From Corynebacterium timonense (lineage in GTDB: Bacteria > Actinomycetota > Actinomycetes > Mycobacteriales > Mycobacteriaceae), in NCBI RefSeq assembly GCF_900105305.1, contig NZ_LT629765.1:1612001-1676000 (forward strand): a stretch of DNA of 64,000 nt, read 5' to 3'. Position numbers and translations under genes: made by a program. Shown one piece after another: positions 18,469-26,684 of this stretch (position 1 is the stretch's first letter; every line of letters begins with the position of its first letter). Below the pieces are notes generated by a model, which saw only the letters and a program-made list of their open reading frames with translations, was not told where the DNA came from and made no database searches.

Positions 18469-19470
18469 GTGACCACTGCCATCAAAACACCGCGGACGCA
18501 GGACACCGCGAAGGCGGCCGGGCTGATCGCCCCGGCGCTGCTCGTCCTCGCCGCCGTCATCGGCTACCCCATCGTCCGGGCGATCTGGCTCTCCTTTCAG
18601 GCCAACCGCCGCCTCGACCCGGCCACGGGCGTGTTCACCGAGGGCGGCTTCGCCGGCCTGGACAACTACCTCTACTGGATCACCAACCGCTGCATGTCCC
18701 CCTCCGGCGTGGTGGGCGCCTGCCCTCCCGGGGTGCTGGCCACCGACTTCTGGCCGGCGGTGCGCATCACGTTGTTCTTCACCGTGGTCACCGTGGCCCT
18801 CGAGACGATCCTCGGCCTCGTCATGGCGCTGGTGATGAACAGCGAGTCCCGCGGCCGCGCCTTCATCCGTGCCGCAGTGCTCATCCCGTGGGCCATCCCG
18901 ACCGCGGTCACGGCGAAACTGTGGCAGTTCATGTTCGCCCCGGCCGGCATCGTGAACTCCCTGCTGGGCACGGACATCGCCTGGACCACCGACCCCTGGG
19001 CGGCGCGCGGCGCCGTCATCATCGCGGACGTGTGGAAGACGGCGCCGTTCATGGCGCTGCTCATCCTCGCCGGGCTCCAGATGATCCCCAAGGACGTCTA
19101 CGAGGCAGCGCGTGTCGACGGGGCGACCAGGTGGCAGCAGTTCACCCGCATCACCCTGCCGCTGGTGCGCCCGGCGCTCATGGTGGCGGTGCTCTTCCGC
19201 ACCCTCGACGCCCTGCGCATGTACGACCTGCCCGTCATCATGATCTCCGGCTCGTCCAACTCCCCCACTGCCACGATCTCCCAGCTCGTGGTCGAGGACA
19301 TGCGCCAGGGCAACTTCAACTCGGCCTCCGCACTGTCCACGCTGATCTTCCTGCTCATTTTCGCCGTGGCCTTCATCATGATCCGATTCCTCGGCGCCGA
19401 CGTGGGGGGCGCGAGGAAGCCTGCGAAGCGGTTGCTGTGGCGTCGTCACGCGAAAGGAGCGAACCGATGA
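18469..19470 (+). CDS. Sugar ABC importer permease (MalF/SugA type)
   Basis: 333 residues, six membrane helices and the cytoplasmic EAA loop (EAARVDGATRWQQFTRITLPLVRPA) that docks to the ATPase. Starts at GTG 18469 behind AGGAGAGGA. It contains the MalF-like insertion between the first helices. Its stop overlaps the next permease start by 4 bp (ATGA). Confidence 0.9.
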   Translation: MTTAIKTPRTQDTAKAAGLIAPALLVLAAVIGYPIVRAIWLSFQANRRLDPATGVFTEGGFAGLDNYLYWITNRCMSPSGVVGACPPGVLATDFWPAVRITLFFTVVTVALETILGLVMALVMNSESRGRAFIRAAVLIPWAIPTAVTAKLWQFMFAPAGIVNSLLGTDIAWTTDPWAARGAVIIADVWKTAPFMALLILAGLQMIPKDVYEAARVDGATRWQQFTRITLPLVRPALMVAVLFRTLDALRMYDLPVIMISGSSNSPTATISQLVVEDMRQGNFNSASALSTLIFLLIFAVAFIMIRFLGADVGGARKPAKRLLWRRHAKGANR

Positions 19471-20288
19471 GGAAGGCTGGGCACTACCTCGGCGTGCTGT
19501 TCATCATGGTGTGGGGCCTCGCGCCCTTTTACTGGATGCTGGTCACCGCGCTGCGCGACAAGGCGTTCACCTTCGACACCACCCCGTGGCCGACGCACGT
19601 GACGCTGGAGAACTTCCGCGACGCGCTGGCGACGGACAAGGGCAACGACTTCCTCGGGGCCATCGGCAACTCGCTGATTATCTCGCTGTCGACGACCGCG
19701 CTCGCCGTCCTCGTCGGCGTGTTCACGGCCTACGCCATCGCGCGGCTCGACTTCCCGGGCAAGGGCATCGTCACCGGCATCATCCTCGCCGCCTCGATGT
19801 TCCCGGGCATCGCCCTGGTCACGCCGCTGTTCCAGCTCTTCGGCGACCTCGGCTGGATTGGCACCTACCGCGCCATGGTCATCCCGAACATCTCCTTCGC
19901 GCTGCCGCTGACCATCTACACGCTCATCTCCTTCTTCCAGCAGCTCCCCTGGGACCTCGAAGAGGCGGCGCGTATCGACGGCGCCACCCGCGGCCAGGCC
20001 TTCCGCCTCGTGCTCCTCCCGCTGGCGGCACCCGCCCTGTTCACCACCGCGATCCTGGCCTTCATCACCACCTGGAACGAGTTCATGCTCGCCCGCCAGC
20101 TCTCCACCACGGCCACCGAGCCGGTCACCGTCGCCATCGCGCGCTTCTCCGGACCGAGCGCCTTCGAGTACCCCTACGCCTCCATCATGGCGGCCGGGTC
20201 CCTCGTCACCGTGCCGCTGATCATCATGGTGCTCGTCTTCCAGCGGCGCATCGTCTCCGGCCTCACCGCCGGCAGCGTCAAGGGGTAG
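19467..20288 (+). CDS. Sugar ABC importer permease (MalG/SugB type)
   Basis: 273 residues, six helices, EAA motif LEEAARIDGATRGQAF followed by LVLLPLAAPAL, and the typical MalG family TTWNEFMLAR segment. Pairs with the upstream permease. No ATPase gene is in this operon or elsewhere in the window, so a shared MsiK/TusK-type ATPase encoded elsewhere is implied. Confidence 0.9.
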   Translation: MRKAGHYLGVLFIMVWGLAPFYWMLVTALRDKAFTFDTTPWPTHVTLENFRDALATDKGNDFLGAIGNSLIISLSTTALAVLVGVFTAYAIARLDFPGKGIVTGIILAASMFPGIALVTPLFQLFGDLGWIGTYRAMVIPNISFALPLTIYTLISFFQQLPWDLEEAARIDGATRGQAFRLVLLPLAAPALFTTAILAFITTWNEFMLARQLSTTATEPVTVAIARFSGPSAFEYPYASIMAAGSLVTVPLIIMVLVFQRRIVSGLTAGSVKG

Positions 20289-20304
20289 GGGTACGTTTCT
20301 TAGG

Positions 20305-20535
20305 GTGAACACCCGCACCGACCTTCTCTGGCAGGCCGCGATCGGCTTCCTTGGTTTCTTTGCCGCCCTCGCGCTCGTGCAGGCCGTGCTCAACCTGTTT
20401 CAGCCCGGACCGGCCATCTGGCCGGGCCTTTTCGCGGGCGCGCTCGTCGCCGCCACGTGGTGGCTGGTGCGCCGGTGGCGGCGCTGGCGGGTGCGCGCGC
20501 GGCGCAGCGGCCACACCCTAAAAACAGAACCCTAA
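20305..20535 (+). CDS. Small two-helix membrane protein
   Basis: 76 residues starting at GTG 20305, 16 bp after the permease gene. Two hydrophobic helices (about residues 11-31 and 37-54) followed by an Arg-rich cytoplasmic tail (RRWRRWRVRARR). A small hypothetical membrane protein also occurs in the C. glutamicum trehalose-uptake cluster, so a link to the transporter is possible but unproved. Confidence 0.55.
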   Translation: MNTRTDLLWQAAIGFLGFFAALALVQAVLNLFQPGPAIWPGLFAGALVAATWWLVRRWRRWRVRARRSGHTLKTEP

Positions 20536-20574
20536 AAAACGGCGTTTCCGGCCGATTGTCGGGGATTTTTAGGG
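20530..20574. terminator. Candidate bidirectional terminator
   Basis: CCCTAAAAA (20530-20538) pairs with TTTTTAGGG (20566-20574) between the convergent small membrane gene and the DUF218 gene. A-rich upstream and T-rich downstream arms suit both strands. Confidence 0.45.
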
Positions 20575-20582
20575 GTGCGTTT

Positions 20583-21047
20583 TTAGAGGGAAGCGCGCAG
20601 CCGCCGCCACAGCACCCGCGCAGCGGAGTGCGGCAGCGCCACCACCTCGCGCGCGTAGTTCTTCAGCCGCGAGCGGCGCGGGGTCGGCGCGCCCACCACG
20701 CGCACCGGGATGCCGAGGTGCCAGGCCCACACGCGGGTGCGCGCAACGTGGAATGAGTTGGTCACCACCAGCAGGTAGTCCGCCTCGGGGAAGAGCGCGT
20801 GGGCCTTTTCCAGGTTCTCGTTGGTGGAGCAGGCGTCGGGCTCGAGGGTGATCGCCGAGGCGGGCACGCCGCGGCGGGTGAGCCAGCGTGCCATCGCGTC
20901 CGCCTCGCCGCGGCCGCTGACAACGAGGGGGCGGGTGGGGGTGTCGCGCCAGAGCCGGAGGGCCTGTGACAAGCGAGCCTCGAGCATGCGGCAGGGGCGC
21001 CCGTCGATGACGCGGGCGCCGAGGACGAGGATGGGCTGGCTATTCAC
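20583..21047 (-). CDS. DUF218 / YdcF-ElyC family protein
   Basis: 154 residues, DUF218 fold: [13 protein letters not shown] at the N-terminus, [25 protein letters not shown] and [13 protein letters not shown]. Homologues ElyC and SanA affect envelope integrity in E. coli; the exact role here is unknown. Starts at GTG 21047, overlapping the end of purE by 8 bp, so it is translationally coupled to purE. Confidence 0.85.
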   Translation of the reverse strand: MNSQPILVLGARVIDGRPCRMLEARLSQALRLWRDTPTRPLVVSGRGEADAMARWLTRRGVPASAITLEPDACSTNENLEKAHALFPEADYLLVVTNSFHVARTRVWAWHLGIPVRVVGAPTPRRSRLKNYAREVVALPHSAARVLWRRLRASL

Positions 21048-21540
21048 CCATCAGGCGGGTGCGCAGCGCCTCGTCCTTGCGCTCCACCTCCGCGGCCATG
21101 TCCGCCTGGTAGTCGGCCATCTTTTGCAGCACGGCCGGGTCGGAGGCCCCGATGATGCGCGCGGCGAGCAGGCCGGCGTTTTTCGCCCCGCCGATGGAGA
21201 CGGTGGCCACGGGCACGCCGCCGGGCATCTGGACGATGGACAGCAGCGAGTCCAGCCCGTCGAGGTCCTTGAGCGCGCGGGGAATGCCGATGACCGGCAG
21301 CGGGGTCGCGGCGGCGACCATACCGGGCAGGTGGGCGGCGCCCCCGGCGCAGGCGATGATGACCTTGAGGCCGCGCGTGTGGGCGTCACGCGCGTACGCG
21401 AGCATCTTCTGCGGGGTGCGGTGCGCGGAGACGACGCCCACCTCGAAGGGCAGGCCGAACTCGGCGAGCACCTCGGCGGCGGGGGCGACGGTGTCCCAAT
21501 CGGAATCGGAGCCCATGATGAGGCCGACGACCGGCTGCAT
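21040..21540 (-). CDS. purE: N5-carboxyaminoimidazole ribonucleotide mutase (PurE)
   Basis: Converts N5-CAIR to CAIR in purine synthesis. GSDSDWDTV near residues 10-18, the catalytic His in VVSAHRTP, and [14 protein letters not shown]. 166 residues, normal for class I PurE. It follows purK by 2 bp. The last 30 residues form a helical tail rich in Lys/Glu. Confidence 0.96.
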   Translation of the reverse strand: MQPVVGLIMGSDSDWDTVAPAAEVLAEFGLPFEVGVVSAHRTPQKMLAYARDAHTRGLKVIIACAGGAAHLPGMVAAATPLPVIGIPRALKDLDGLDSLLSIVQMPGGVPVATVSIGGAKNAGLLAARIIGASDPAVLQKMADYQADMAAEVERKDEALRTRLMGE

Positions 21541-21542
21541 GG

Positions 21543-22706
21543 CTACCTCCATTCTGCGTTGACGATGAAGTGGGCGGCGTCCTCGGCGACCGTGCGGACG
21601 GTGTCGAGGTCGGGGCCCGAGACGTTGACGTGGCCCATCTTGCGGCCCGGGCGCCAGTCCTTGCCGTAGAGGTGGATCTTCGCCTCGGGGTAGCGGCGCA
21701 TGACCTCGGCGACGCGCTGGCGCATCGGCAACTCCGGGTCGTGGTCGCCGCCCAAGGTGTTCACCATGACGGTGTAGGGCGCGATCGGGTCGGTCGCGCC
21801 GAGCGGCCAGTCGAGGACGGCGCGCAGGTGCTGCTCGAACTGGCTGGTCACGCTGCCGTTTTGTGTCCAGTGCCCCGTGTTGTGGGGGCGCATGGCCAGC
21901 TCGTTGACGGTGACGCGGCCGTCGTGTTCGAAGAGTTCGACGGCGAGCACGCCGGTGACATCGAGCTCCTGGGCGATGCGCACCGCAAGGTCGCGGCACA
22001 GCTCGGCGAGCGTGGCGTCGAGGCCCGGCGCGGGGGCGATGGCCACGCGGCACACTCCCCCGTCCTGGATGGACTCCACGACGGGCCAGGCGCGCACCTC
22101 GCCGGAGCGGGTGCGCGCCACCATGGCGGAGAGCTCTCGGTCGAAGTCGATCTTGCGCTCGGCGTAGAGCGGGGTGTCGTGGAACAGCAGCTCGTCGGTG
22201 AGCGAGGTGAACTCCTCGAGCGAGGACGGGAACCACACGCCGTGGCCGTCGTAGCCGCCGCGGGTGGCCTTGAGGCACACCTGGCCGTCGACGAGGTCCC
22301 AGAAGTCTCGGGCCTCGGCGGACGAGGTGATCGGGGCGAACTCCGGCACCGGGGCGCCGATGGCGCGAAGCCTCGTGCGCTGCTCCAGCTTGTCCTGGGC
22401 GTAAAGCAGGGCGCCGGGGCGGGGCTCGACGGTGACGTTGGCGTCGATGAGCCGCTGGAGGTGCTCGTTGGGCACGTGCTCGTGGTCGAAGGTGACCGCG
22501 TCGGCGCCCGCGGCGGCCTCCTCGAGGTCGTGCAGGTCGGTGTAGTCGCCGAGGCTGACCTCGCCGAACACCTGGGCGGCGGAGGCGTCTTCGGCCCCGG
22601 CGAGGACGCGCATCTCCAGCCCCAACTCAATCGCGGCGGGGTGCATCATGCGGGCGAGCTGGCCGTCGCCGATGACGACGACGGTGGGCATTACTGCTGA
22701 ATCCAT
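21543..22706 (-). CDS. purK: N5-carboxyaminoimidazole ribonucleotide synthase (PurK)
   Basis: ATP-grasp enzyme making N5-CAIR from AIR, bicarbonate and [12 protein letters not shown] near the N-terminus, [13 protein letters not shown], the ATP-grasp blocks [13 protein letters not shown] and [13 protein letters not shown]. 387 residues from ATG 22706; an alternative ATG at 22691 gives [11 protein letters not shown]. It follows the PH-domain gene by 14 bp and is coupled to purE. Confidence 0.95.
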   Translation of the reverse strand: MDSAVMPTVVVIGDGQLARMMHPAAIELGLEMRVLAGAEDASAAQVFGEVSLGDYTDLHDLEEAAAGADAVTFDHEHVPNEHLQRLIDANVTVEPRPGALLYAQDKLEQRTRLRAIGAPVPEFAPITSSAEARDFWDLVDGQVCLKATRGGYDGHGVWFPSSLEEFTSLTDELLFHDTPLYAERKIDFDRELSAMVARTRSGEVRAWPVVESIQDGGVCRVAIAPAPGLDATLAELCRDLAVRIAQELDVTGVLAVELFEHDGRVTVNELAMRPHNTGHWTQNGSVTSQFEQHLRAVLDWPLGATDPIAPYTVMVNTLGGDHDPELPMRQRVAEVMRRYPEAKIHLYGKDWRPGRKMGHVNVSGPDLDTVRTVAEDAAHFIVNAEWR

Positions 22707-22720
22707 CACGCCCACCCACC

Positions 22721-23173
22721 TTAGTAGCGGCCCGATTTCAGCTGCCCGTTGAGCACCTTCTGCACCTTCTTGGCCCGGCCCACCGCCGGGTAGAACAGGG
22801 GCCGATCGTAGCCGCGCACCCACAGCGTCAGCCCGGCGCGGGAGCGCTGCGCCGAGTGGATGTGGTCGAGGGGGATCGAGTCGACGCCGCCGCGCCCGCT
22901 GCGGGCCATGACCCGCTGGTTGGTCACCAGAAAGCGGCGCCTGCGCGCGGCCACGACGGGGCGCACGAAACGCGTCACGAGGAGCACCAGCCACACCACG
23001 ACCACGAGGTTGCGGAAGAACGGGTCGATGGGGTTGACGTCCATCCAGCCGATCACGATCCAGCACACGCCGGTGAGCACGATCGACTCGAGAAGAGGAA
23101 ACACCAGTCCGGACGTGGGCTCGCACGTGTCGGCGAGGACGACCTCGCCGTCGCGCACCTTGATCCCAGTCAC
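22721..23173 (-). CDS. PH-domain (YdbS-like) membrane protein
   Basis: 150 residues: two adjacent membrane helices (about residues 24-46 and 53-72) followed by a bacterial PH-type domain with RRRFLVTNQRVMAR and IPLDHIHSAQRSRAG. Usually annotated PH domain-containing protein. Sits between birA and purK in the same order I recall for corynebacteria. Function unknown. Confidence 0.8.
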   Translation of the reverse strand: MTGIKVRDGEVVLADTCEPTSGLVFPLLESIVLTGVCWIVIGWMDVNPIDPFFRNLVVVVWLVLLVTRFVRPVVAARRRRFLVTNQRVMARSGRGGVDSIPLDHIHSAQRSRAGLTLWVRGYDRPLFYPAVGRAKKVQKVLNGQLKSGRY

Positions 23174-23184
23174 AGGTGGCTATG

Positions 23185-23916
23185 TTAGTGGGCTGGGCGC
23201 AGGTGGGTCACGTCGCCCGCGGAGTAGGCGGTGCCGTCAATGAGGATCTCGCCTGTGGAGCTGATCCCGTCGACGGTGCCCTCGACGTCGCCGCCCGCGC
23301 GCTCGAGGCGCACGCTCTGCCCGAGCGTGGCGCAGACGCCGCGGTAGTCGTCCAACAGGGCCTCGGGGTCCTCGCGCCACTGCTGCACGCGCTCGGCGAG
23401 CGCCAGCAGGATGTCCACGGCGAACTGGTCCCATTCGACGTCGATGCCCTCGAGGTTGAGGGAGGTGGCAGTCTCCACCGGCAGGTCCTCGCGCCGCCAC
23501 GCCACGTTGATGCCCACGCCGACGACGACGCGGGGGCACGGGCCGTTGAAGTCGGCCTCGGCGAGGATGCCGGCCAGCTTCTTGTCGTGCAGCAGCACGT
23601 CGTTCGGCCATTTCAGGCGCGTTTCCGGCAGGACGTCGGCGACGGCCAGGCCCGCCGCCAGCGGCAGCAGGCCGAGGCGCTCGGCGGGGTCGGCCTCGAG
23701 CAGGGCGCTGAAGCACAGCTGGGAGCCGGGCGGGGTGACCCACGTGCGGTCCATCCGGCCGCGCCCGGCGGTTTGTTCGTCGGCGATGAGGATGTCGCCG
23801 GGGGTGCCCTCGTCCAGCAACTGCTTATTCGTGGAGCCGGTCGTGTCGACCCAGCGCACGTCGCGCCACGCCTCGGCGACGTTGGTTTGGATGAAAGAGA
23901 TGTCCTGAACCGTCAT
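23185..23916 (-). CDS. birA: Biotin-[acetyl-CoA-carboxylase] ligase
   Basis: Attaches biotin to carboxylase BCCP domains, including the acyl-CoA carboxylase whose beta subunit is encoded at 26.7 kb. Catalytic motifs: DTTGSTNKQLLDEG, AGRGRMDRTWVTPPG, LKWPNDVLLHDKKLAGIL. Lacks the N-terminal DNA-binding domain of E. coli BirA, so it is monofunctional. I start at ATG 23916 (243 residues, MTVQDISF), which has a leaderless promoter; an upstream ATG at 23964 is not supported. Confidence 0.94.
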   Translation of the reverse strand: MTVQDISFIQTNVAEAWRDVRWVDTTGSTNKQLLDEGTPGDILIADEQTAGRGRMDRTWVTPPGSQLCFSALLEADPAERLGLLPLAAGLAVADVLPETRLKWPNDVLLHDKKLAGILAEADFNGPCPRVVVGVGINVAWRREDLPVETATSLNLEGIDVEWDQFAVDILLALAERVQQWREDPEALLDDYRGVCATLGQSVRLERAGGDVEGTVDGISSTGEILIDGTAYSAGDVTHLRPAH

Positions 23917-23923
23917 GCGCCCG

Positions 23924-23929
23924 AGCATA
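23924..23929 (-). promoter_or_regulatory. -10 hexamer TATGCT, leaderless birA promoter
   Basis: On the minus strand TATGCT ends seven bases before the birA ATG and no ribosome site intervenes. Confidence 0.45.
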
Positions 23930-23985
23930 TTGCTTTTCGACGCCCCAGGGGCGCCCAGCAGCACCCGAACCCCCGGGGCAGAGGC

Positions 23986-24552
23986 CTAGCGGTGCTTTTC
24001 CACGAGTTCCGCGAAGCGCGCGACGTAATCATGCACAAACGCGTAGGTCGTCTCGTTGGAGAAGGTTCCGTCCTCGGCGAGCAGCGTCGGGGACTGCCCA
24101 AGAAAGACCTCCGGCTGGCCGGGCATCGGCATGTCAAAGTAGGACAGCGCGAGCCGGAGGTTCTTCTGGGAGCTGTAGCCGCCCATGCGGCCGACGGAGT
24201 GGCTGATGATCCCGGCGGGGGTGCCCCGCCACGCGGCGTTGCCGTTGGGCTTCGAACCGATGTCCACCGCGTTTTTCAGGCAGGCGGGGATGGTCCGGTT
24301 GTTTTCCGGGGTGACAAAGAGGACGCCGTCGGAGGCGGCGATGACCTGGCGGAACTGCGTGTACTCGGCCGGGGTGTCCACGTCGGTGACGCCCGGGTCG
24401 TCGTAGTCAAAGTTATAGAGCGGCAGGTGGCCGATCTCCACGATGCGGGCGTCGACGCCCGCGGGGAACATGTTGACGGTGGCGGTGGCGATCGTCCGGG
24501 CGATGGAGGCGCGGCGCAGGCTTCCCACCAGGATGGAGATTGTCGCGTTCAT
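23986..24552 (-). CDS. NAD(P)H-dependent FMN reductase family flavoprotein
   Basis: 188 residues, flavodoxin-like fold. FMN phosphate loop GSLRRASIAR near residues 10-19 and the family hallmark TPENNRTIPACLKNAVD. Such proteins use NAD(P)H to reduce FMN or quinones. It is 21 bp downstream of nrdF on the same strand, so it forms an operon with nrdI-nrdF; in that setting it could reduce NrdI or supply reduced flavin (inference). ATG 24552 is preceded by a GAAAGGACCACC stretch. Confidence 0.88.
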   Translation of the reverse strand: MNATISILVGSLRRASIARTIATATVNMFPAGVDARIVEIGHLPLYNFDYDDPGVTDVDTPAEYTQFRQVIAASDGVLFVTPENNRTIPACLKNAVDIGSKPNGNAAWRGTPAGIISHSVGRMGGYSSQKNLRLALSYFDMPMPGQPEVFLGQSPTLLAEDGTFSNETTYAFVHDYVARFAELVEKHR

Positions 24553-24573
24553 GAGTGGTGGTCCTTTCGGGGT

Positions 24574-25593
24574 TTAGAAGTCCCAGTCCGCGTCGTCCGT
24601 GTCCTCGGAGGTGCCCATGACGTAGGAGGACCCGGAGCCGGAGAAGAAGTCGTGGTTTTCGTCCGCACCCGGGGATAGGGCGCTCAAGACCTCGGGCGCG
24701 ACCTCGGTCTCCTCCGGCGGGAAGTAGGCGGGGTAGCCGAGGTTCATCATTGCCTTGTTGGCGTTGTAGCGGATGAACACCGCAACCTCGTCTTCCAGGC
24801 CCAGCGGGGCGTAGAGGTCGCCGCTGTAGTCGAGCTCGAGCTCGTAGAGCTCGTCGAGCAGGTCGTGGACGAAGGTGCGCATCTCGTCTCGCCGCGCGGC
24901 GGGCTGCTTCTCCAGGCCGCGCTGGTACTTGTAGCCGGAGTAGTAGCCGTGCACCGCCTTGTCGCGCAGGATGAGGCGGATCATGTCGGCGGTGTTCATC
25001 AGCCGGGAACGCGCCGCCAAATACAGCGGCAGGTAGAAGCCGGCGTAGAGCATAAGCGAGGAGCAAAGCGTCGACGCTGCCTTGCGCTTGAGTGGATCCT
25101 CGCCGAAGTAATGCGCGAGAACCGTCTTCGCGCGCGCTTGCAACACGTCGTTGGACACGGCCCAGGCGTAGGCGTCGTCGATCTCCGGGGTGCTGGTGAG
25201 CGTAGAAAACACCGACGAGTAGGACTTCGCGTGGATCGACTGCATGAACGCGATGTTGGTGTACACGGCCTGCTCGTGCTCGGTCGTCGCGTCCTGGATC
25301 TGGACGATCTCCCCGACCGTGGCCTGCACGGTGTCCAGCATGGTCAGGCCGGTAAAGACGCGGATGGTCTGGCGCCGCTGCAGCTCGGTCAGCTGTTTCC
25401 AGTCCTGCAGGTCGTTAGACAGGGGGACCTTCTCCGGGAGCCAGAAGTTGGCGGTGAGGCGGTTCCACACCTCGAGGTCTTTGTCGTCCTGGACGCGATT
25501 CCAGTTGATGGGGCGCAGGCGCGCGCGGGGGTCTCGGGCGAACTGCGGGGGCGTGTGGGAGGCGTCGAGAAGCGAGGGCTTGATGGCGCTCAC
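24574..25593 (-). CDS. nrdF: Ribonucleotide reductase radical subunit, class Ie-like (QSK variant of NrdF)
   Basis: R2 subunit that holds the radical used by NrdE to reduce ribonucleotides. 339 residues with NrdF hallmarks ([53 protein letters not shown]-terminal DDADWDF tail that docks to R1). Of the six residues that bind the two metals in E. coli NrdF, Asp87, His121 and His215 are kept, but the three glutamates are Gln118, Ser178 and Lys212. I checked these codons in the DNA (CAG, TCC, AAG). The radical tyrosine is Tyr125. This Gln-Ser-Lys set defines the QSK group of class Ie, in which a NrdI-dependent oxidised DOPA radical replaces the metal site. Starts 4 bp inside nrdI (ATGA). No nrdE in the window. 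Confidence 0.95.
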   Translation of the reverse strand: MSAIKPSLLDASHTPPQFARDPRARLRPINWNRVQDDKDLEVWNRLTANFWLPEKVPLSNDLQDWKQLTELQRRQTIRVFTGLTMLDTVQATVGEIVQIQDATTEHEQAVYTNIAFMQSIHAKSYSSVFSTLTSTPEIDDAYAWAVSNDVLQARAKTVLAHYFGEDPLKRKAASTLCSSLMLYAGFYLPLYLAARSRLMNTADMIRLILRDKAVHGYYSGYKYQRGLEKQPAARRDEMRTFVHDLLDELYELELDYSGDLYAPLGLEDEVAVFIRYNANKAMMNLGYPAYFPPEETEVAPEVLSALSPGADENHDFFSGSGSSYVMGTSEDTDDADWDF

Positions 25594-26078
25594 AGGCGGG
25601 TTTCCTTTCGTCGGTGCGTCTCGGCCGGCGGGCCGAAGAGGGAACGCAGGATCTGGTTGGCTGTGTCGACGTCGCGCGGCGTGCCCAGGAGTTCAAAGCG
25701 GTGGAGCACGGGGACCCCGCACTTTCTGGCGATGATGGGCCCGGCGATGCAGTAGTCGGTGCCGAAGTTGCGGTTGCCGCCCACGATGACGCCGCGCAAG
25801 AGGGCGCGGTTGTGGGCGTCGTTAAGAAATGCGACGACCTGGCGCGGCACGGCTTGGGCGCGTCGGCCGCCCCCGTAGGTGGGGACGACGAGCACGTAGG
25901 GCCGGTTGACCCGGATCATGCCGTCGGTGCGCGGGCGCAGGGGGATCCGCGTGCCGGGGCGGTCGAGCCGAGCGACGAACCGGTGGGTGTTTTCGCTTGC
26001 CGAGGAGAAATACACCACGTCACAGCCTTGTTCGCGGGGGATGTCGCGAACGGTGGGGGCGGATGTCCTATCGGTCAT
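25590..26078 (-). CDS. nrdI: NrdI flavodoxin-like protein
   Basis: FMN protein that activates the class Ib/Ie radical subunit by delivering oxidant. 162 residues. FMN-binding loops: [13 protein letters not shown] (phosphate loop), VVPTYGGG and [15 protein letters not shown]. It has an N-terminal extension of about 18 residues. First gene of the nrdI-nrdF-flavin reductase operon and coupled to nrdF by a 4-bp overlap. No nrdH or nrdE lies next to it, unlike the usual nrdHIE-nrdF arrangement. Confidence 0.94.
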   Translation of the reverse strand: MTDRTSAPTVRDIPREQGCDVVYFSSASENTHRFVARLDRPGTRIPLRPRTDGMIRVNRPYVLVVPTYGGGRRAQAVPRQVVAFLNDAHNRALLRGVIVGGNRNFGTDYCIAGPIIARKCGVPVLHRFELLGTPRDVDTANQILRSLFGPPAETHRRKETRL

Positions 26079-26119
26079 AGGGGTACGGTAGCAGCCCCGC
26101 GCGCCCTTTTTCCAACTAG

Positions 26120-26135
26120 TGAACTTTAATGTTCA
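26120..26135. promoter_or_regulatory. Palindrome upstream of nrdI
   Basis: TGAACTTTAATGTTCA: 5-bp arms TGAAC/GTTCA around a 6-base AT centre, in the AT-rich 57-bp gap between acpS and nrdI, 42 bases before the nrdI ATG. It could be an operator or part of the nrdI promoter. It does not match the NrdR box pattern I know. Confidence 0.35.
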
Positions 26136-26531
26136 TCACATTGAATTCTCGCGCGGGAGAACCACGCACACCGCCACCGCATAGTCCCCGTCGTGGGACA
26201 GCGACAGCGACACCGCGGGCGGCCCCACCCGCGCCAACGCGCCGCGCAGCACGATGGCGACGCGCCCGAAGGCGTCGGGCACAACCTCGATCTCGGCGAA
26301 GTCCACGGCGTCCGCGGCAACGGGCGGCGGGGAGCCGTAGAGCGACTGGGACCACGCCTTGATATAGGCCTCCTTCGCCGCCCACCGAGCCGCGAGAGAG
26401 GCCGCGCGGTTGGGCTTGGCGGCGCAGGCACGCAGCTCGCGCTCGCTGAAGACCGCGCTAAAGCGCGACCCGGGCGTGGCGAGCTGCTCCGCGCACCCCG
26501 GGATGTGCACTATGTCCGTCCCGACGTACAT
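26136..26531 (-). CDS. acpS: Holo-[acyl-carrier-protein] synthase
   Basis: Transfers the 4'-phosphopantetheine arm from CoA to the ACP domain of the fatty acid synthase. 131 residues with VGTDIVHIP at the N-terminus and WAAKEAYIKAWS, the Mg-binding and catalytic helix. Divergent from accD-fas, with which it works. Slightly longer than E. coli AcpS, typical for actinobacteria. Confidence 0.93.
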   Translation of the reverse strand: MYVGTDIVHIPGCAEQLATPGSRFSAVFSERELRACAAKPNRAASLAARWAAKEAYIKAWSQSLYGSPPPVAADAVDFAEIEVVPDAFGRVAIVLRGALARVGPPAVSLSLSHDGDYAVAVCVVLPRENSM

Positions 26532-26613
26532 CCTGACTCCTTCACAGCAATAGAGTGGCGAAAATCACACCGGCAGCATATCAGCACGGCAAAGCCACAA
26601 CTTACCTTTCAGT

Positions 26614-26633
26614 AACCTACCAATTCGTAGGTT
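26614..26633. promoter_or_regulatory. 20-bp perfect palindrome in the acpS-accD divergent promoter region
   Basis: AACCTACCAATTCGTAGGTT: 7-bp arms around a 6-base spacer, 51 bases before accD and 82 before acpS. Size and position fit a TetR-type operator; in C. glutamicum the TetR-type regulator FasR controls accD1 and fas genes, so a FasR site is a reasonable inference. Confidence 0.5.
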
Positions 26634-26684
26634 TTGGTGGTTTGCTAGTTCTAACGAGCACGGCCAAACCTTAGACTCCCCCGC

